A DNA stretch of 58,105 bases, from contig DATGLS010000043.1 of NCBI GenBank assembly GCA_035293985.1, positions 1 through 58,105 of the forward strand, written 5' to 3'. Positions 41,277-49,027 of the stretch are shown here, one piece after another (position 1 is the stretch's first letter; each line of letters starts with the position of its first letter). The notes below the pieces were generated by a model. That model saw nothing but the letters and a program-made list of their open reading frames with translations. It made no database searches and was not told where the DNA came from. The stretch is from JAVDCA01 sp035293985 (GTDB lineage: Bacteria; Pseudomonadota; Alphaproteobacteria; Rhizobiales; Xanthobacteraceae). The position numbers were made by a program, and so were the translations under genes.

Positions 41277-42023
41277 ATGCAGGACGCCTACCGCCATTGC
41301 GAGGCGCTGGTGCGGGAAGCGGACCGCGACCGCTACATCGCCAGCCTGTTCGCGCCGGCCGACCGGCGGCCGCATCTCTACGCGCTCTATGCCTTCGATC
41401 TCGAGCTGCTGCGGATCGGGCAGGTGGTGCACGAGGCGCTGGCCGGCGAGATGCGTCTGCAATGGTGGCGCGACGCGCTTGCGGGCCAGGTGCCGGATCA
41501 GGTGGCCGCTCATCCGGTCGCGCGAGCGATCATCGACACGATCGCGCAATGCGCATTGCCGGCCGGGCCGATAGACCGGCTCATCGATGCACGTGCGCAC
41601 GATCTCTACGATGATCCGTTCGCCACCCGCGATGAGCTCGAAGAATACGCACGAGAGACGGCGTCGGCCTCTTTCGCGCTAGCGGCGCGCATTCTCGACC
41701 GCGATGGGAATGTCGCGCAAGTCGCGGATTCGGCCGGCATCGCGGCAATCCTGATCGCCACGTTGCAGGGTCCTCTGCGTTGCAAGGCGCCGTCGATCGC
41801 GCGCACGGACATTGTTGCGAGGGCGCGCGCGGCACTCGAGCAGGCTCGGCGCAACTGGTCCGCGGTGGCGCAGGCCGCGCGGCCCGCCTTTCTGTCCCTG
41901 GCGGTGACGAGCGCGCTGTTGCAACGCGCGGAGCGAGATCCGGATCGCCTGCACCCGAAGGGGCTCGCTCCCTGGCGCCGTCAATGGCTCATCTGGCGCG
42001 CCGCGCGCCGCGGAATCTTCTGA
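41277..42023 (+). CDS. Squalene/phytoene synthase-family protein, NDUFAF6-like
   Basis: 248 residues with the all-helical isoprenoid-synthase fold. The stretch RPHLYALYAFDLELLRIGQV and LAGEMRLQWWRDALAGQ is typical of the family branch containing human NDUFAF6. The aspartate-rich DxxxD substrate motifs of real squalene or phytoene synthases are missing: the first is AFDLELL, with one Asp only, and the second position reads IAAILIATLQGPL. Prenyl-transfer activity is therefore unlikely and a non-enzymatic assembly role is favoured (inference). The gene follows the Mth938 gene and ends 7 bases from the convergent trmFO stop. Confidence 0.85.
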   Translation: MQDAYRHCEALVREADRDRYIASLFAPADRRPHLYALYAFDLELLRIGQVVHEALAGEMRLQWWRDALAGQVPDQVAAHPVARAIIDTIAQCALPAGPIDRLIDARAHDLYDDPFATRDELEEYARETASASFALAARILDRDGNVAQVADSAGIAAILIATLQGPLRCKAPSIARTDIVARARAALEQARRNWSAVAQAARPAFLSLAVTSALLQRAERDPDRLHPKGLAPWRRQWLIWRAARRGIF

Positions 42024-42030
42024 AAGCCTG

Positions 42031-43485
42031 CTACTCAGCCGCGGCGACGTGGCGGCCGCCCATCCAGCCGGCGAGATCATCGAGCGCGCGTGCCGTGAGC
42101 GCGCGCTTCTTGGCCACGGTCTTGGCTGGTCCGCGCAGCCGCTCGCCGTCGAGCCCATGCGTCGGCGCGCGGGCGAGCGGCGGAAACAGGCCAAAATTCA
42201 CGTTCATCGGCTGGAACGAGCGCGGGCCCGCATCGATGGTCTCGATATGGCCGCCGGTAATGTGGGCTAGGAGCGCGCCATGCGCCGTGGTCGCGGGCGG
42301 CGGCACGAGCGCCTCGCCGAGCCGATCGGCCGCCGCGAAACGGCCGGCGATAAGGCCGATGGCGGCGGATTCCACATAGCCCTCGCAGCCCGTGATCTGG
42401 CCGGCGAAGCGCAGGTGCGGCGCCGCTTTGAGGCGCAAGGTCGCGTCGAGCAGCTTCGGCGAGTTGAGGAACGTATTGCGGTGCAGCCCGCCGAGCCGTG
42501 CGAACTCGGCCTTCTCGAGCCCCGGAATGGTGCGAAAGATGCGGGTCTGCTCGCCGTGCTTGAGCTTGGTCTGGAAGCCGACCATGTTGTAGAGGGTGCC
42601 CAGCCGGTTGTCCTGGCGCAGCTGCACGACCGCATAGGGCTTGTCCTGCGGCGCGTGCGGATTGGTGAGGCCGACTGGCTTCATCGGCCCGTGCCGCAGC
42701 GTCTCGCGGCCGCGCTCCGCCATCACCTCGATCGGGAGGCAGCCGTCGAAATAGGGCGTGTCTTCCCATTCGTGAAAGCTCGTCTTGTCGCCGGCGACGA
42801 GCGCGTCGACGAAGGCGTCGTATTGCGCGCGGGTGAGCGGGCAGTTGATGTAATCGGCGCCATCGCCGCCCGGCCCGGCCTTGTCGTAGCGCGACTGGAA
42901 CCAGGCGGTGCCGAGGTCGATGCTGTCGCGATGCACGATCGGTGCGATCGCGTCGAAGAAGGCGAGCGCGTCCTCGCCGGTCGCGGCGCGGATCGCGTCG
43001 GCGAGCGCCGGCGAGGTCAGTGGCCCCGTGGCGACGATCACGCTCTCCCACTCGGCGGGCGGCAGGCCGGCGATCTCCTCGCGTCGGATCTCGATCGCCG
43101 GATGCGCCGCGAGCGCCGCCGTCACGGCGGCCGAGAAGCCGTCGCGGTCGACTGCGAGCGCGCCGCCCGCGGGAACCTGGTTGGCGTCGGCGGCGCGCAT
43201 CACGAGCGAGCCGAGGCGCCGCATCTCCTCATGCAGCAAACCGATCGCGTTGGTCGCGCTGTCGTCGGAGCGGAACGAGTTCGAGCACACGAGCTCGGCG
43301 AGGCCGTCGGTCCTGTGCGCGGCAGTGCCGCGCTGCGGTCGCATCTCGTGCAGTTGCACCGGAATACCCCGCGTGGCGATCTGCCACGCCGCCTCCGCGC
43401 CCGCGACACCGCCGCCGATGACATGCACGGGTCTGTGAATTGGTGGATGGATGGGTCGCATACCGTCGGTGGTCGGGCAATTCAT
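42031..43485 (-). CDS. trmFO: Methylenetetrahydrofolate-tRNA-(uracil-5-)-methyltransferase TrmFO
   Basis: 484 residues. The FAD-binding N-terminus reads PVHVIGGGVAGAEAAWQIAT, followed by LAELVCSNSFRSDD with a conserved Cys. The middle stretch YDKAGPGGDGADYINCPLTR has a second conserved Cys, and RFAGQITGCEGYVESAAIGL the third. It methylates U54 of tRNA using folate and FADH2. Two starts are possible, 43485 (MNCPTTDG) and 43461 (MRPIHPP); neither has a clear ribosome site. The start region lies 42 bases from the divergent exported-protein gene. Confidence 0.95.
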   Translation of the reverse strand: MNCPTTDGMRPIHPPIHRPVHVIGGGVAGAEAAWQIATRGIPVQLHEMRPQRGTAAHRTDGLAELVCSNSFRSDDSATNAIGLLHEEMRRLGSLVMRAADANQVPAGGALAVDRDGFSAAVTAALAAHPAIEIRREEIAGLPPAEWESVIVATGPLTSPALADAIRAATGEDALAFFDAIAPIVHRDSIDLGTAWFQSRYDKAGPGGDGADYINCPLTRAQYDAFVDALVAGDKTSFHEWEDTPYFDGCLPIEVMAERGRETLRHGPMKPVGLTNPHAPQDKPYAVVQLRQDNRLGTLYNMVGFQTKLKHGEQTRIFRTIPGLEKAEFARLGGLHRNTFLNSPKLLDATLRLKAAPHLRFAGQITGCEGYVESAAIGLIAGRFAAADRLGEALVPPPATTAHGALLAHITGGHIETIDAGPRSFQPMNVNFGLFPPLARAPTHGLDGERLRGPAKTVAKKRALTARALDDLAGWMGGRHVAAAE

Positions 43486-43527
43486 GCTATGAGTCAACGC
43501 CTGCGGGGACGGCCGGAAGGGGAAAAC

Positions 43528-44151
43528 ATGCGGCGCATTGCGTTGGCGTTGGCGCTCGTCGGTTCGCTTGTTGGTTCGTTTGGCTGCGTTTCGGCGAAGG
43601 CGGGCGATCTCGATCCCGCCGTGGCGACCGCATTCAGCAGGTGGGGCGTCTCGGTTCCGACGGCCGGCATGCTCATCTTCTGTCACGGCTACGGCTGCGC
43701 CTTCCACACCGAGATCGGTATTTCGGGCGCCGACCGCGCGCAGCTCGCCGCCCTGATGGCGCCGGGCCGCGCCTCGGCGGAGGCGGAGCGCCGCGCCATC
43801 GCGCAGACTGAAGCCTGGTTCGAGAGACGCGTCGCGCCGCAGACCGGCACTGCGCACGCAAAGGCCCGTGCGAGCGTCGGCTGGGGCGTCGGCGGCGATC
43901 CGGGACAGTTCGATTGCATCGATACGACCGCCAACACGACGAGCCTTCTGGTCACGCTCGATCGCCTCGGCCTGCTGCGCTATCACGCGGTGTCCACGCC
44001 GATGTCGCGGCTCCTCGCCGGCGGGCCGCATTTCACCGCAACGATCGAGGACAAGAGGACCGGCCAGCGCTGGACCGTCGACCCGTGGACACACGACAAC
44101 GGTCAACTGCCGGACGTGTGGAAGCTCGAGCGTTGGGTCGCGGGCGGTTAG
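43528..44151 (+). CDS. Exported protein with transglutaminase-like Cys-His-Asp pattern
   Basis: 207 residues. An N-terminal signal sequence (RRIALALALVGSLVGSFGCV) probably ends near AKA at 25, or makes a weak lipobox at Cys 20. No family name is certain. The C-terminal half shows FDCIDTTANTTSLLVTLDRL (Cys 130 at a helix start), PHFTATIEDKRTGQRW (His 168) and TVDPWTHDNGQLPD (Asp 185). The order and spacing resemble the triad of transglutaminase-like cysteine proteases. A second Cys pair FCHGYGC (52 and 57) may form a disulfide. GGAAGGGGAAAAC precedes the ATG. It probably acts in the periplasm; substrate unknown. Confidence 0.75.
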   Translation: MRRIALALALVGSLVGSFGCVSAKAGDLDPAVATAFSRWGVSVPTAGMLIFCHGYGCAFHTEIGISGADRAQLAALMAPGRASAEAERRAIAQTEAWFERRVAPQTGTAHAKARASVGWGVGGDPGQFDCIDTTANTTSLLVTLDRLGLLRYHAVSTPMSRLLAGGPHFTATIEDKRTGQRWTVDPWTHDNGQLPDVWKLERWVAGG

Positions 44152-44170
44152 CGCCGCCTCGTGACGGAGC

Positions 44171-44917
44171 TCACAGAAGCGAGCGCAGCATCAGGTGAAC
44201 GCCGAGCAGCAAAAGTCCGGTCAGGAACCAGAAGCGAAACGTCTTCGGCTGCAGGCGTGCGCGTACGGCTTGCCCAAGGAACATGCCGCCGATCGACACC
44301 ACGAGCGCCAGCACTGACGCGCCCGCATTCGGCCAGTGGAACTGGCCCGCGTCGGCCAGCGCGGCTGCAAGCGCAACCGTCGAAACCGTGAAGGACAGGC
44401 CGAGCGCCTGCACGAGCTCGTCGGGCGCGAGCCGCAGCGACTGCAGGTAGGGAACGGCCGGAATGACGAACACACCGGTGAGTGCCGTGACGATGCCGGT
44501 CAGGGCGCCGATCAGCGGGCCGAGCCAGGATTCGTGCCGCACCGGCACGTCGAGGCGCAGCGGCATGAGACTGATGATCGCGTAGAGCACGATCGCGGCG
44601 CCGAGCGCCGTCAGGGTCGCGGGATTGCTCACCGCGCCGATCCAACGTCCGGCCGCGACGGTCGCGATCGTCGCGGCGACGAGCAGAGGCCACAGGCGAT
44701 GCGCCAGGCCACGGAGCTTCGGGCCGGCCGCGAGCTGCCAGACATTGGTCACAAAGGAAGGGAGGATCAGGATGCTCGCCGCCTCGGCGGGCGCCATCAG
44801 CAGCGTAAGCAAGCCGATCGCGACCGTCGGCAGGCCCATGCCGATCGTGCCTTTGACAAAGCCTGCGAGCAGAAAGACGAGCGAGAGCTCGATCAGAAAT
44901 GTGAGAGAGGCGGACAT
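44171..44917 (-). CDS. TauE/SafE-family membrane permease
   Basis: 248 residues with about eight membrane helices. The two halves carry the family repeats GFVKGTIGMGLPTVAIGLLT and LIGALTGIVTALTGVFVIPA. Members export or import sulfite, sulfoacetate or related organic anions. The substrate here is unknown. It is divergent from the Ntn-hydrolase-like gene across 134 bases and converges with the exported-protein gene, so it appears to be a single-gene unit. Confidence 0.85.
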   Translation of the reverse strand: MSASLTFLIELSLVFLLAGFVKGTIGMGLPTVAIGLLTLLMAPAEAASILILPSFVTNVWQLAAGPKLRGLAHRLWPLLVAATIATVAAGRWIGAVSNPATLTALGAAIVLYAIISLMPLRLDVPVRHESWLGPLIGALTGIVTALTGVFVIPAVPYLQSLRLAPDELVQALGLSFTVSTVALAAALADAGQFHWPNAGASVLALVVSIGGMFLGQAVRARLQPKTFRFWFLTGLLLLGVHLMLRSLL

Positions 44918-45051
44918 GCGGGCAATCTGCCGCGGTAGCTGCGGGCGGACAATTCCGCAGGCGTCAACCCTGCCTTCTCGTTGCGCGAAGGCAGCGGCCG
45001 AGCGGGCCGCGGCGAGCATGAGATCGACCCACGTGCTATCTTGATGAGGCC

Positions 45052-46143
45052 ATGATCGAATCCGCAACCGAACTTCTGCCGGAAATCGCCATTGTCGACA
45101 TGCGCGACGGCGGCGCGGTGCGTCACGCGTGCGAACGCGCGGCCGGCGCGCGGGCGCTGCACGATGCCTGCGTGGCCTGGTTTCCGGGCGTGACAAAGCC
45201 GTTCGTGCCTTGGCTCGATCGCCTGGCGCGCAAGTGGCTCGTGGGCTCCCGCTCGCCTTACATCGACGACATCGAGGCAATCGCGGCGGCGCTGAAGTTT
45301 CCCGGCATCTGGCTGCTCAACGGCTCCTACCAATGGGGCTGCACGGCGCTCGCGCGCGAGGAGGATGGCGCGCCATGGCTTGCCCGTACGCTCGATTGGC
45401 CGTTCCCGGGCCTCGGTCGCCACGTCGAGGTGGCGCACATGCGCGGGCCCGCGGGCGACTATCTCAGCGTCACCTGGCCCGGCTATGTCGGCGTGCTGAC
45501 CGGTCTCGCGCCGGGGCGCTTCGCCGCCGCGATCAACCAGGCCCCGCTGTGGCGGCGCACGCGCCATCCGTGGTTGCGATTCTACGACATCGCGGCGAAT
45601 GCCGTGAACACGTGGCGGCATGTGCGCCACATCCCGCCCGACCAGCTGCTGCGTGCCGCCTTCGAGGAATGCGCAACCTTTGCGCAGGCGCGCCAGCGGC
45701 TCGAGACGACGCCGATCGCGCGCCCGGTGATCTATACGCTCGCCGGCGCGCGCCCCGGCGAGGGCTGCGTGATCGAGCGAACCGAGGAAGGCTTCGCGAC
45801 CCGCGAAAGCGCAACCTGCGCCGCCAATGATTGGCTCGACGAGTTGGCCGGATGGGAAGGGCGGGTCGGCGCCGATGTCGTGATGACGTGCAGCCCGGCC
45901 GAGGCCGCGGCCGCCAGCCGGCGCCGGCGCGAGGCGCTGGCTGGATGGAACGGTTCCTTCGCGCGCGACAGCCTGGGATGGGTGACGCCGCCTGTGCTCA
46001 ACCGGTTCACGCGGCTGGCCGTCGAGGCAAGCGCCGCGACCGGCACGCTGCGCGTCGCAGGCTATGAGTGCGAGGACGATGGCGAGGCAGCGCGGCGCGC
46101 CACCCAGGTGGCGACCGTCCAGGCGACGGTCGCGGCGGCGTGA
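45052..46143 (+). CDS. Ntn-hydrolase-like protein (acyltransferase/linear-amide hydrolase type)
   Basis: 363 residues. The stretch IWLLNGSYQWGCTALAREED (Cys 97) followed by GAPWLARTLDWPFPGLGRHV resembles the nucleophile region of the acid ceramidase/penicillin acyltransferase-like Ntn family. In that family an autocatalytic cut before Cys exposes the active residue. The following YVGVLTGLAPGRFAAAINQA and RPVIYTLAGARPGEGCVIER stretches also fit. No signal peptide is seen, so a cytoplasmic amide hydrolase is likely if active. The substrate is unknown. It stands alone as a divergently transcribed gene next to the TauE-type permease. Confidence 0.7.
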   Translation: MIESATELLPEIAIVDMRDGGAVRHACERAAGARALHDACVAWFPGVTKPFVPWLDRLARKWLVGSRSPYIDDIEAIAAALKFPGIWLLNGSYQWGCTALAREEDGAPWLARTLDWPFPGLGRHVEVAHMRGPAGDYLSVTWPGYVGVLTGLAPGRFAAAINQAPLWRRTRHPWLRFYDIAANAVNTWRHVRHIPPDQLLRAAFEECATFAQARQRLETTPIARPVIYTLAGARPGEGCVIERTEEGFATRESATCAANDWLDELAGWEGRVGADVVMTCSPAEAAAASRRRREALAGWNGSFARDSLGWVTPPVLNRFTRLAVEASAATGTLRVAGYECEDDGEAARRATQVATVQATVAAA

Positions 46144-46167
46144 TCGCAGGGCCCGACAGCGAAGACG

Positions 46168-46584
46168 TCAGTGCGTGCCAGACGCCGATACCGGCTGCGC
46201 AGCGCCAGCCTGCGGGCACTTGTAAAGCACCGATTTGTAGGTGTTGTCCTGGTCGACGAAGTCGATGTTCTTGTCGCCGCGCACCGTGAAGCGCACGTCG
46301 CCCAGCAGAATGTTGCCGCCCGGCCCGTCACACGACATCTGCGCCGCGAGCGTGTTGCCCTCGTGCTCCTTCTTGACGAACCTGCATGTGCCGAAGCTCG
46401 AATGCACGTCGGTCTCGGTGATGCGCACGACCTTGGCGGCCGGATCGGAGCCGTCGCCTTTGCAGGCCATGTTCTGCACGTAGACGCCGACGATGGAAAG
46501 GTCGTCGGCCGCGAGAACGGGTCCCGTCAGAAAAAATGCGCCGATGATCGCGATCGCCGCGGCACCCTGCATGCCGTAACTCAT
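46168..46584 (-). CDS. Small exported protein of unknown function
   Basis: 138 residues. A clear signal peptide (GAAAIAIIGAFFLTGPVLAA) predicts export. The mature part contains four or five cysteines (NMACKGDGSD, SFGTCRFVKKEH, QMSCDGPGGN, VLYKCPQAGAA) likely to form disulfides in the periplasm. No family is recognised. It converges with the Ntn-hydrolase-like gene (24-base gap). Confidence 0.65.
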   Translation of the reverse strand: MSYGMQGAAAIAIIGAFFLTGPVLAADDLSIVGVYVQNMACKGDGSDPAAKVVRITETDVHSSFGTCRFVKKEHEGNTLAAQMSCDGPGGNILLGDVRFTVRGDKNIDFVDQDNTYKSVLYKCPQAGAAQPVSASGTH

Positions 46585-46739
46585 CGCCTGTTCCCCACGC
46601 TTACGCGCTCGCCGCCCGAAGCACCGATCGCAAGGTTAAAAACTCTCGCGAGTCGAGGCAAGGCGTACAGCGAGAATGATCCACCGGCGCGGTGTCGCAC
46701 GATGGTTGCCGCGTTGATTGTGCAGGCGCGAAGGCAGAT

Positions 46740-47534
46740 TCAGTCAGGCAGGATCACGGCGCGGTAGAGGTGCCAGGTTGCGTGCCCGAGCACCGGGATG
46801 ACGACCGCAAGGCCGAACAGCAGCGGAGCCGAGCCGAGCACGAGCCCGATGGCGACGATCAGGCCCCACAGCGACATCGTCGCTGGGTTCGCGGCCACGG
46901 CGCGGTATGACGTCACGATCGCGGTCGCGAGACCGACCTCCCGGTCGAGCAGCAGCGGAAACGACACCACGCTCGTGGCGAGGACGAGCAGGGCGAACAG
47001 AAATCCGACGCCGTTGCCGACGACGATCAGCATATGTCCGGCCGGCGTTGTTGCGAGGTCGTGCAGGAAGGCAGCGGCCGAGGCCGGCGCCATGTTACCG
47101 AGGAAGGTGCGGTAAAGCTGCTGAGCGACGGCGAGCCAGACGACGAAGATCACCATCAGGGTCGTGCCGAGCATCGCGATGGCGCCGAGCGCCGATGACT
47201 GGAAAATGTCGAACAGAACAGGCCCGGCCGAGCAGTCGAGCCCCTGCTCGCGGCGGCGCGAAATCTCGTAGAGCCCGATGCCCGCGAAGGGCCCAACCAG
47301 TGCAAAGCCGGCGACGATCGGAAAGGCGAGCGGCATCATGGCGCCGCCGAGCGCGGCGCGCACGACGATCAAGCCGACGACAGGATAAATGATCGCGAGA
47401 AAGATCGCGTGGCTGGGCCTGGTGAGAAAATCATCGAGCCCCTTGGCCAGGGCGACTTTGAGATCCGCGACATCGATTTTCCGCACGCGCAGATGATGTA
47501 CGTCGAGTTCCGCGCCGGTGAGGACGTGAGCCAT
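46740..47534 (-). CDS. DUF2189 integral membrane protein
   Basis: 264 residues with about six membrane helices. The N-terminal VADLKVALAKGLDDFLTRPS and then HAIFLAIIYPVVGLIVVRAA, with AGFALVGPFAGIGLYEISRR later, match the DUF2189 family. The role is unknown. The ATG at 47534 gives a natural start; a longer frame upstream is Pro/Arg-rich and unlikely. It is followed on its 5' side by a 240-base gap containing a dispersed repeat. Confidence 0.85.
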   Translation of the reverse strand: MAHVLTGAELDVHHLRVRKIDVADLKVALAKGLDDFLTRPSHAIFLAIIYPVVGLIVVRAALGGAMMPLAFPIVAGFALVGPFAGIGLYEISRRREQGLDCSAGPVLFDIFQSSALGAIAMLGTTLMVIFVVWLAVAQQLYRTFLGNMAPASAAAFLHDLATTPAGHMLIVVGNGVGFLFALLVLATSVVSFPLLLDREVGLATAIVTSYRAVAANPATMSLWGLIVAIGLVLGSAPLLFGLAVVIPVLGHATWHLYRAVILPD

Positions 47535-47684
47535 GTCGTCTCGCCTGACTGGTGGTTGCCGGCCGGGCAACCGGCATCGCCCACGCCTGGTTCCGGAAGC
47601 GCGCTGCGCTGCGCGTTCGATGGGCCTCGATGGTTAGCGAGCCGTAAACGTCACGCCGCAGATTACGCTTGCCTTGCAACGCCC

Positions 47685-47760
47685 CGTGCCCGGCGAATGC
47701 CGGGCATGCACGTCTTTGTCGTGGGCAAGACGGGGATGGCGAGCCAAGGCGGGCCATGAC
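47685..47760. repeat. ATGGCCGGG-family palindromic repeat, degenerate copy
   Basis: GTGCCCGGCGAATGCCGGGC is followed by ATGCACGTCTTTGTCGTGGG. The first part is a perfect-arm hairpin (GCCCGGCGAATGCCGGGC). The second resembles the tails of the 22054 and 32128 copies. It lies between the DUF2189 and DUF6295 genes and there is no gene in this stretch. Confidence 0.65.
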
Positions 47761-47775
47761 GCCCAAAAGATTGCT

Positions 47776-48039
47776 CTAGGCTGCGTGTGCGTTCTCCCCG
47801 ACCGCCAGAGCGACCATGATCTTGGCCACGAGCTCGCGCGCCGACGCGGCGGAAAGTTCCACCGCGACGCGCTCGCGCGCCCCGTCCGCCTCGCAGACGA
47901 AGTCGATCGCGAGCGCATGGTCGAGCGGCGCATGATAGGGGTGGTCGAAGTAGACATTGGCGGTGTCGATCCGCATCCAGCCGCTCGGACCCTTGGCGCT
48001 GCCGGATACATGCGCCTTCTCCACGATGTATGAACACAT
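47776..48039 (-). CDS. DUF6295-like small protein
   Basis: 87 residues: MCSYIVEKAHVSGSAKGPSG and then WMRIDTANVYFDHPYHAPLD with HALAIDFVCEADGARERVAV and a C-terminal SAASARELVAKIMVALA. The pattern matches a family of small uncharacterised proteins (DUF6295). AGGAG about 7 bases before the ATG is a strong ribosome site. It lies 69 bases downstream of the dienelactone hydrolase gene on the same strand, so the two may be co-expressed. Function unknown. Confidence 0.75.
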   Translation of the reverse strand: MCSYIVEKAHVSGSAKGPSGWMRIDTANVYFDHPYHAPLDHALAIDFVCEADGARERVAVELSAASARELVAKIMVALAVGENAHAA

Positions 48040-48108
48040 CGGAATTCTCCTCGTGCTTGTCGTCGTGCAATGTTCGTTGCGTAAAGTGCTCGTTCTTGCG
48101 CGCGCCGC

Positions 48109-48858
48109 TCAGCCCGCGAGCGTCTTGCCGTAGAAGGCGAACACCTTGCGCCAGCCGTCCGCTGCCTGCTCGGGCCGATAGGCCTCGCGCGCGGTGTTGA
48201 AGAAGGCGTGGCCGGCGTTGTCGTAGCGGTGGAACGTGTAGTCCTTGCCGAGCCGCTGGAGCACCGCCTCGGTGCGGTTGACCTGGTCGGCGGTCGGGTT
48301 CTGGTCGTCGTTGCCGAAGAGGCCGAGGAGCGGCGCGCGCATCTGCTCGGTGAGATCGATCGGCGCGACCGGCCGCTTGGCGTTGAGCTGCGACTTGTCG
48401 TCGACGATGACGTTGCCGCCCCAGCAGTCGACGATGGCGTCGATGTGGGGGAGCCTGCAGCCGGCAAGGTAGGCATGGCGGCCGCCCGAGCAGAAGCCGA
48501 TCACGCCGATCTTGCCGGCGGCATTGGGCTGTCCGCGCAGGTACGCGATCGCGCCCTTGACGTCGCCGACGACCTGCTCGTCGGGCACGCCGCCCGCGGC
48601 GCGCACGCGCGCGCCGACGTCGTCCGGGCTGCCGGGGCCGTCGCGGAAATAGAGATGGGGCGAGATGCAAGCATAGCCGTGAAACGCGAACTTGCGCACC
48701 ACCTCGGTGGTCCATTCGTCCCAGCCCGGCAAGTGGTGGATCACGACCACGCCGGGAAATTTCCCCGTCCGCGTCGGCCGCGCGTAATAGGCCTCGCCCT
48801 GGTCGTCGTGGTGGCCCGTGAATGCCACGGTCTCGGCGATAAGTCCCGGGTAGCTCAT
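48109..48858 (-). CDS. Dienelactone hydrolase family protein
   Basis: 249 residues of alpha/beta hydrolase fold. The catalytic Cys 123 is in IGVIGFCSGGRHAYLAG, the acid in GLFGNDDQNPTADQV (about D184-185) and the His in RYDNAGHAFFN (about H217), the Cys-Asp-His triad of dienelactone hydrolases. It may hydrolyse dienelactone or another ester or lactone; the exact substrate cannot be read. It is divergent from lipA across 169 bases and sits upstream of the DUF6295 gene. Confidence 0.9.
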   Translation of the reverse strand: MSYPGLIAETVAFTGHHDDQGEAYYARPTRTGKFPGVVVIHHLPGWDEWTTEVVRKFAFHGYACISPHLYFRDGPGSPDDVGARVRAAGGVPDEQVVGDVKGAIAYLRGQPNAAGKIGVIGFCSGGRHAYLAGCRLPHIDAIVDCWGGNVIVDDKSQLNAKRPVAPIDLTEQMRAPLLGLFGNDDQNPTADQVNRTEAVLQRLGKDYTFHRYDNAGHAFFNTAREAYRPEQAADGWRKVFAFYGKTLAG

Positions 48859-49027
48859 GCGTCGTTCTCCCGATCCGAAAGGGGCGCGGACTGTAGCATG
48901 GGGCCACCGTCCGGCACCTCGCAAACCGCCGCACGCTGCAGTCGCCGCAGGGTGGCGTCCTGAGTCGCGCCTTGCGAGGGGCAGGCGCGGTGCGTAAGTA
49001 AGGACGTAACCCCATTTCGAGGACCGC

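Noticed and set aside
41277..42023. Assignment as an active squalene or phytoene synthase in a carotenoid/hopanoid pathway
   Set aside because: The Asp-rich substrate motifs are missing and there are no terpene genes around it.
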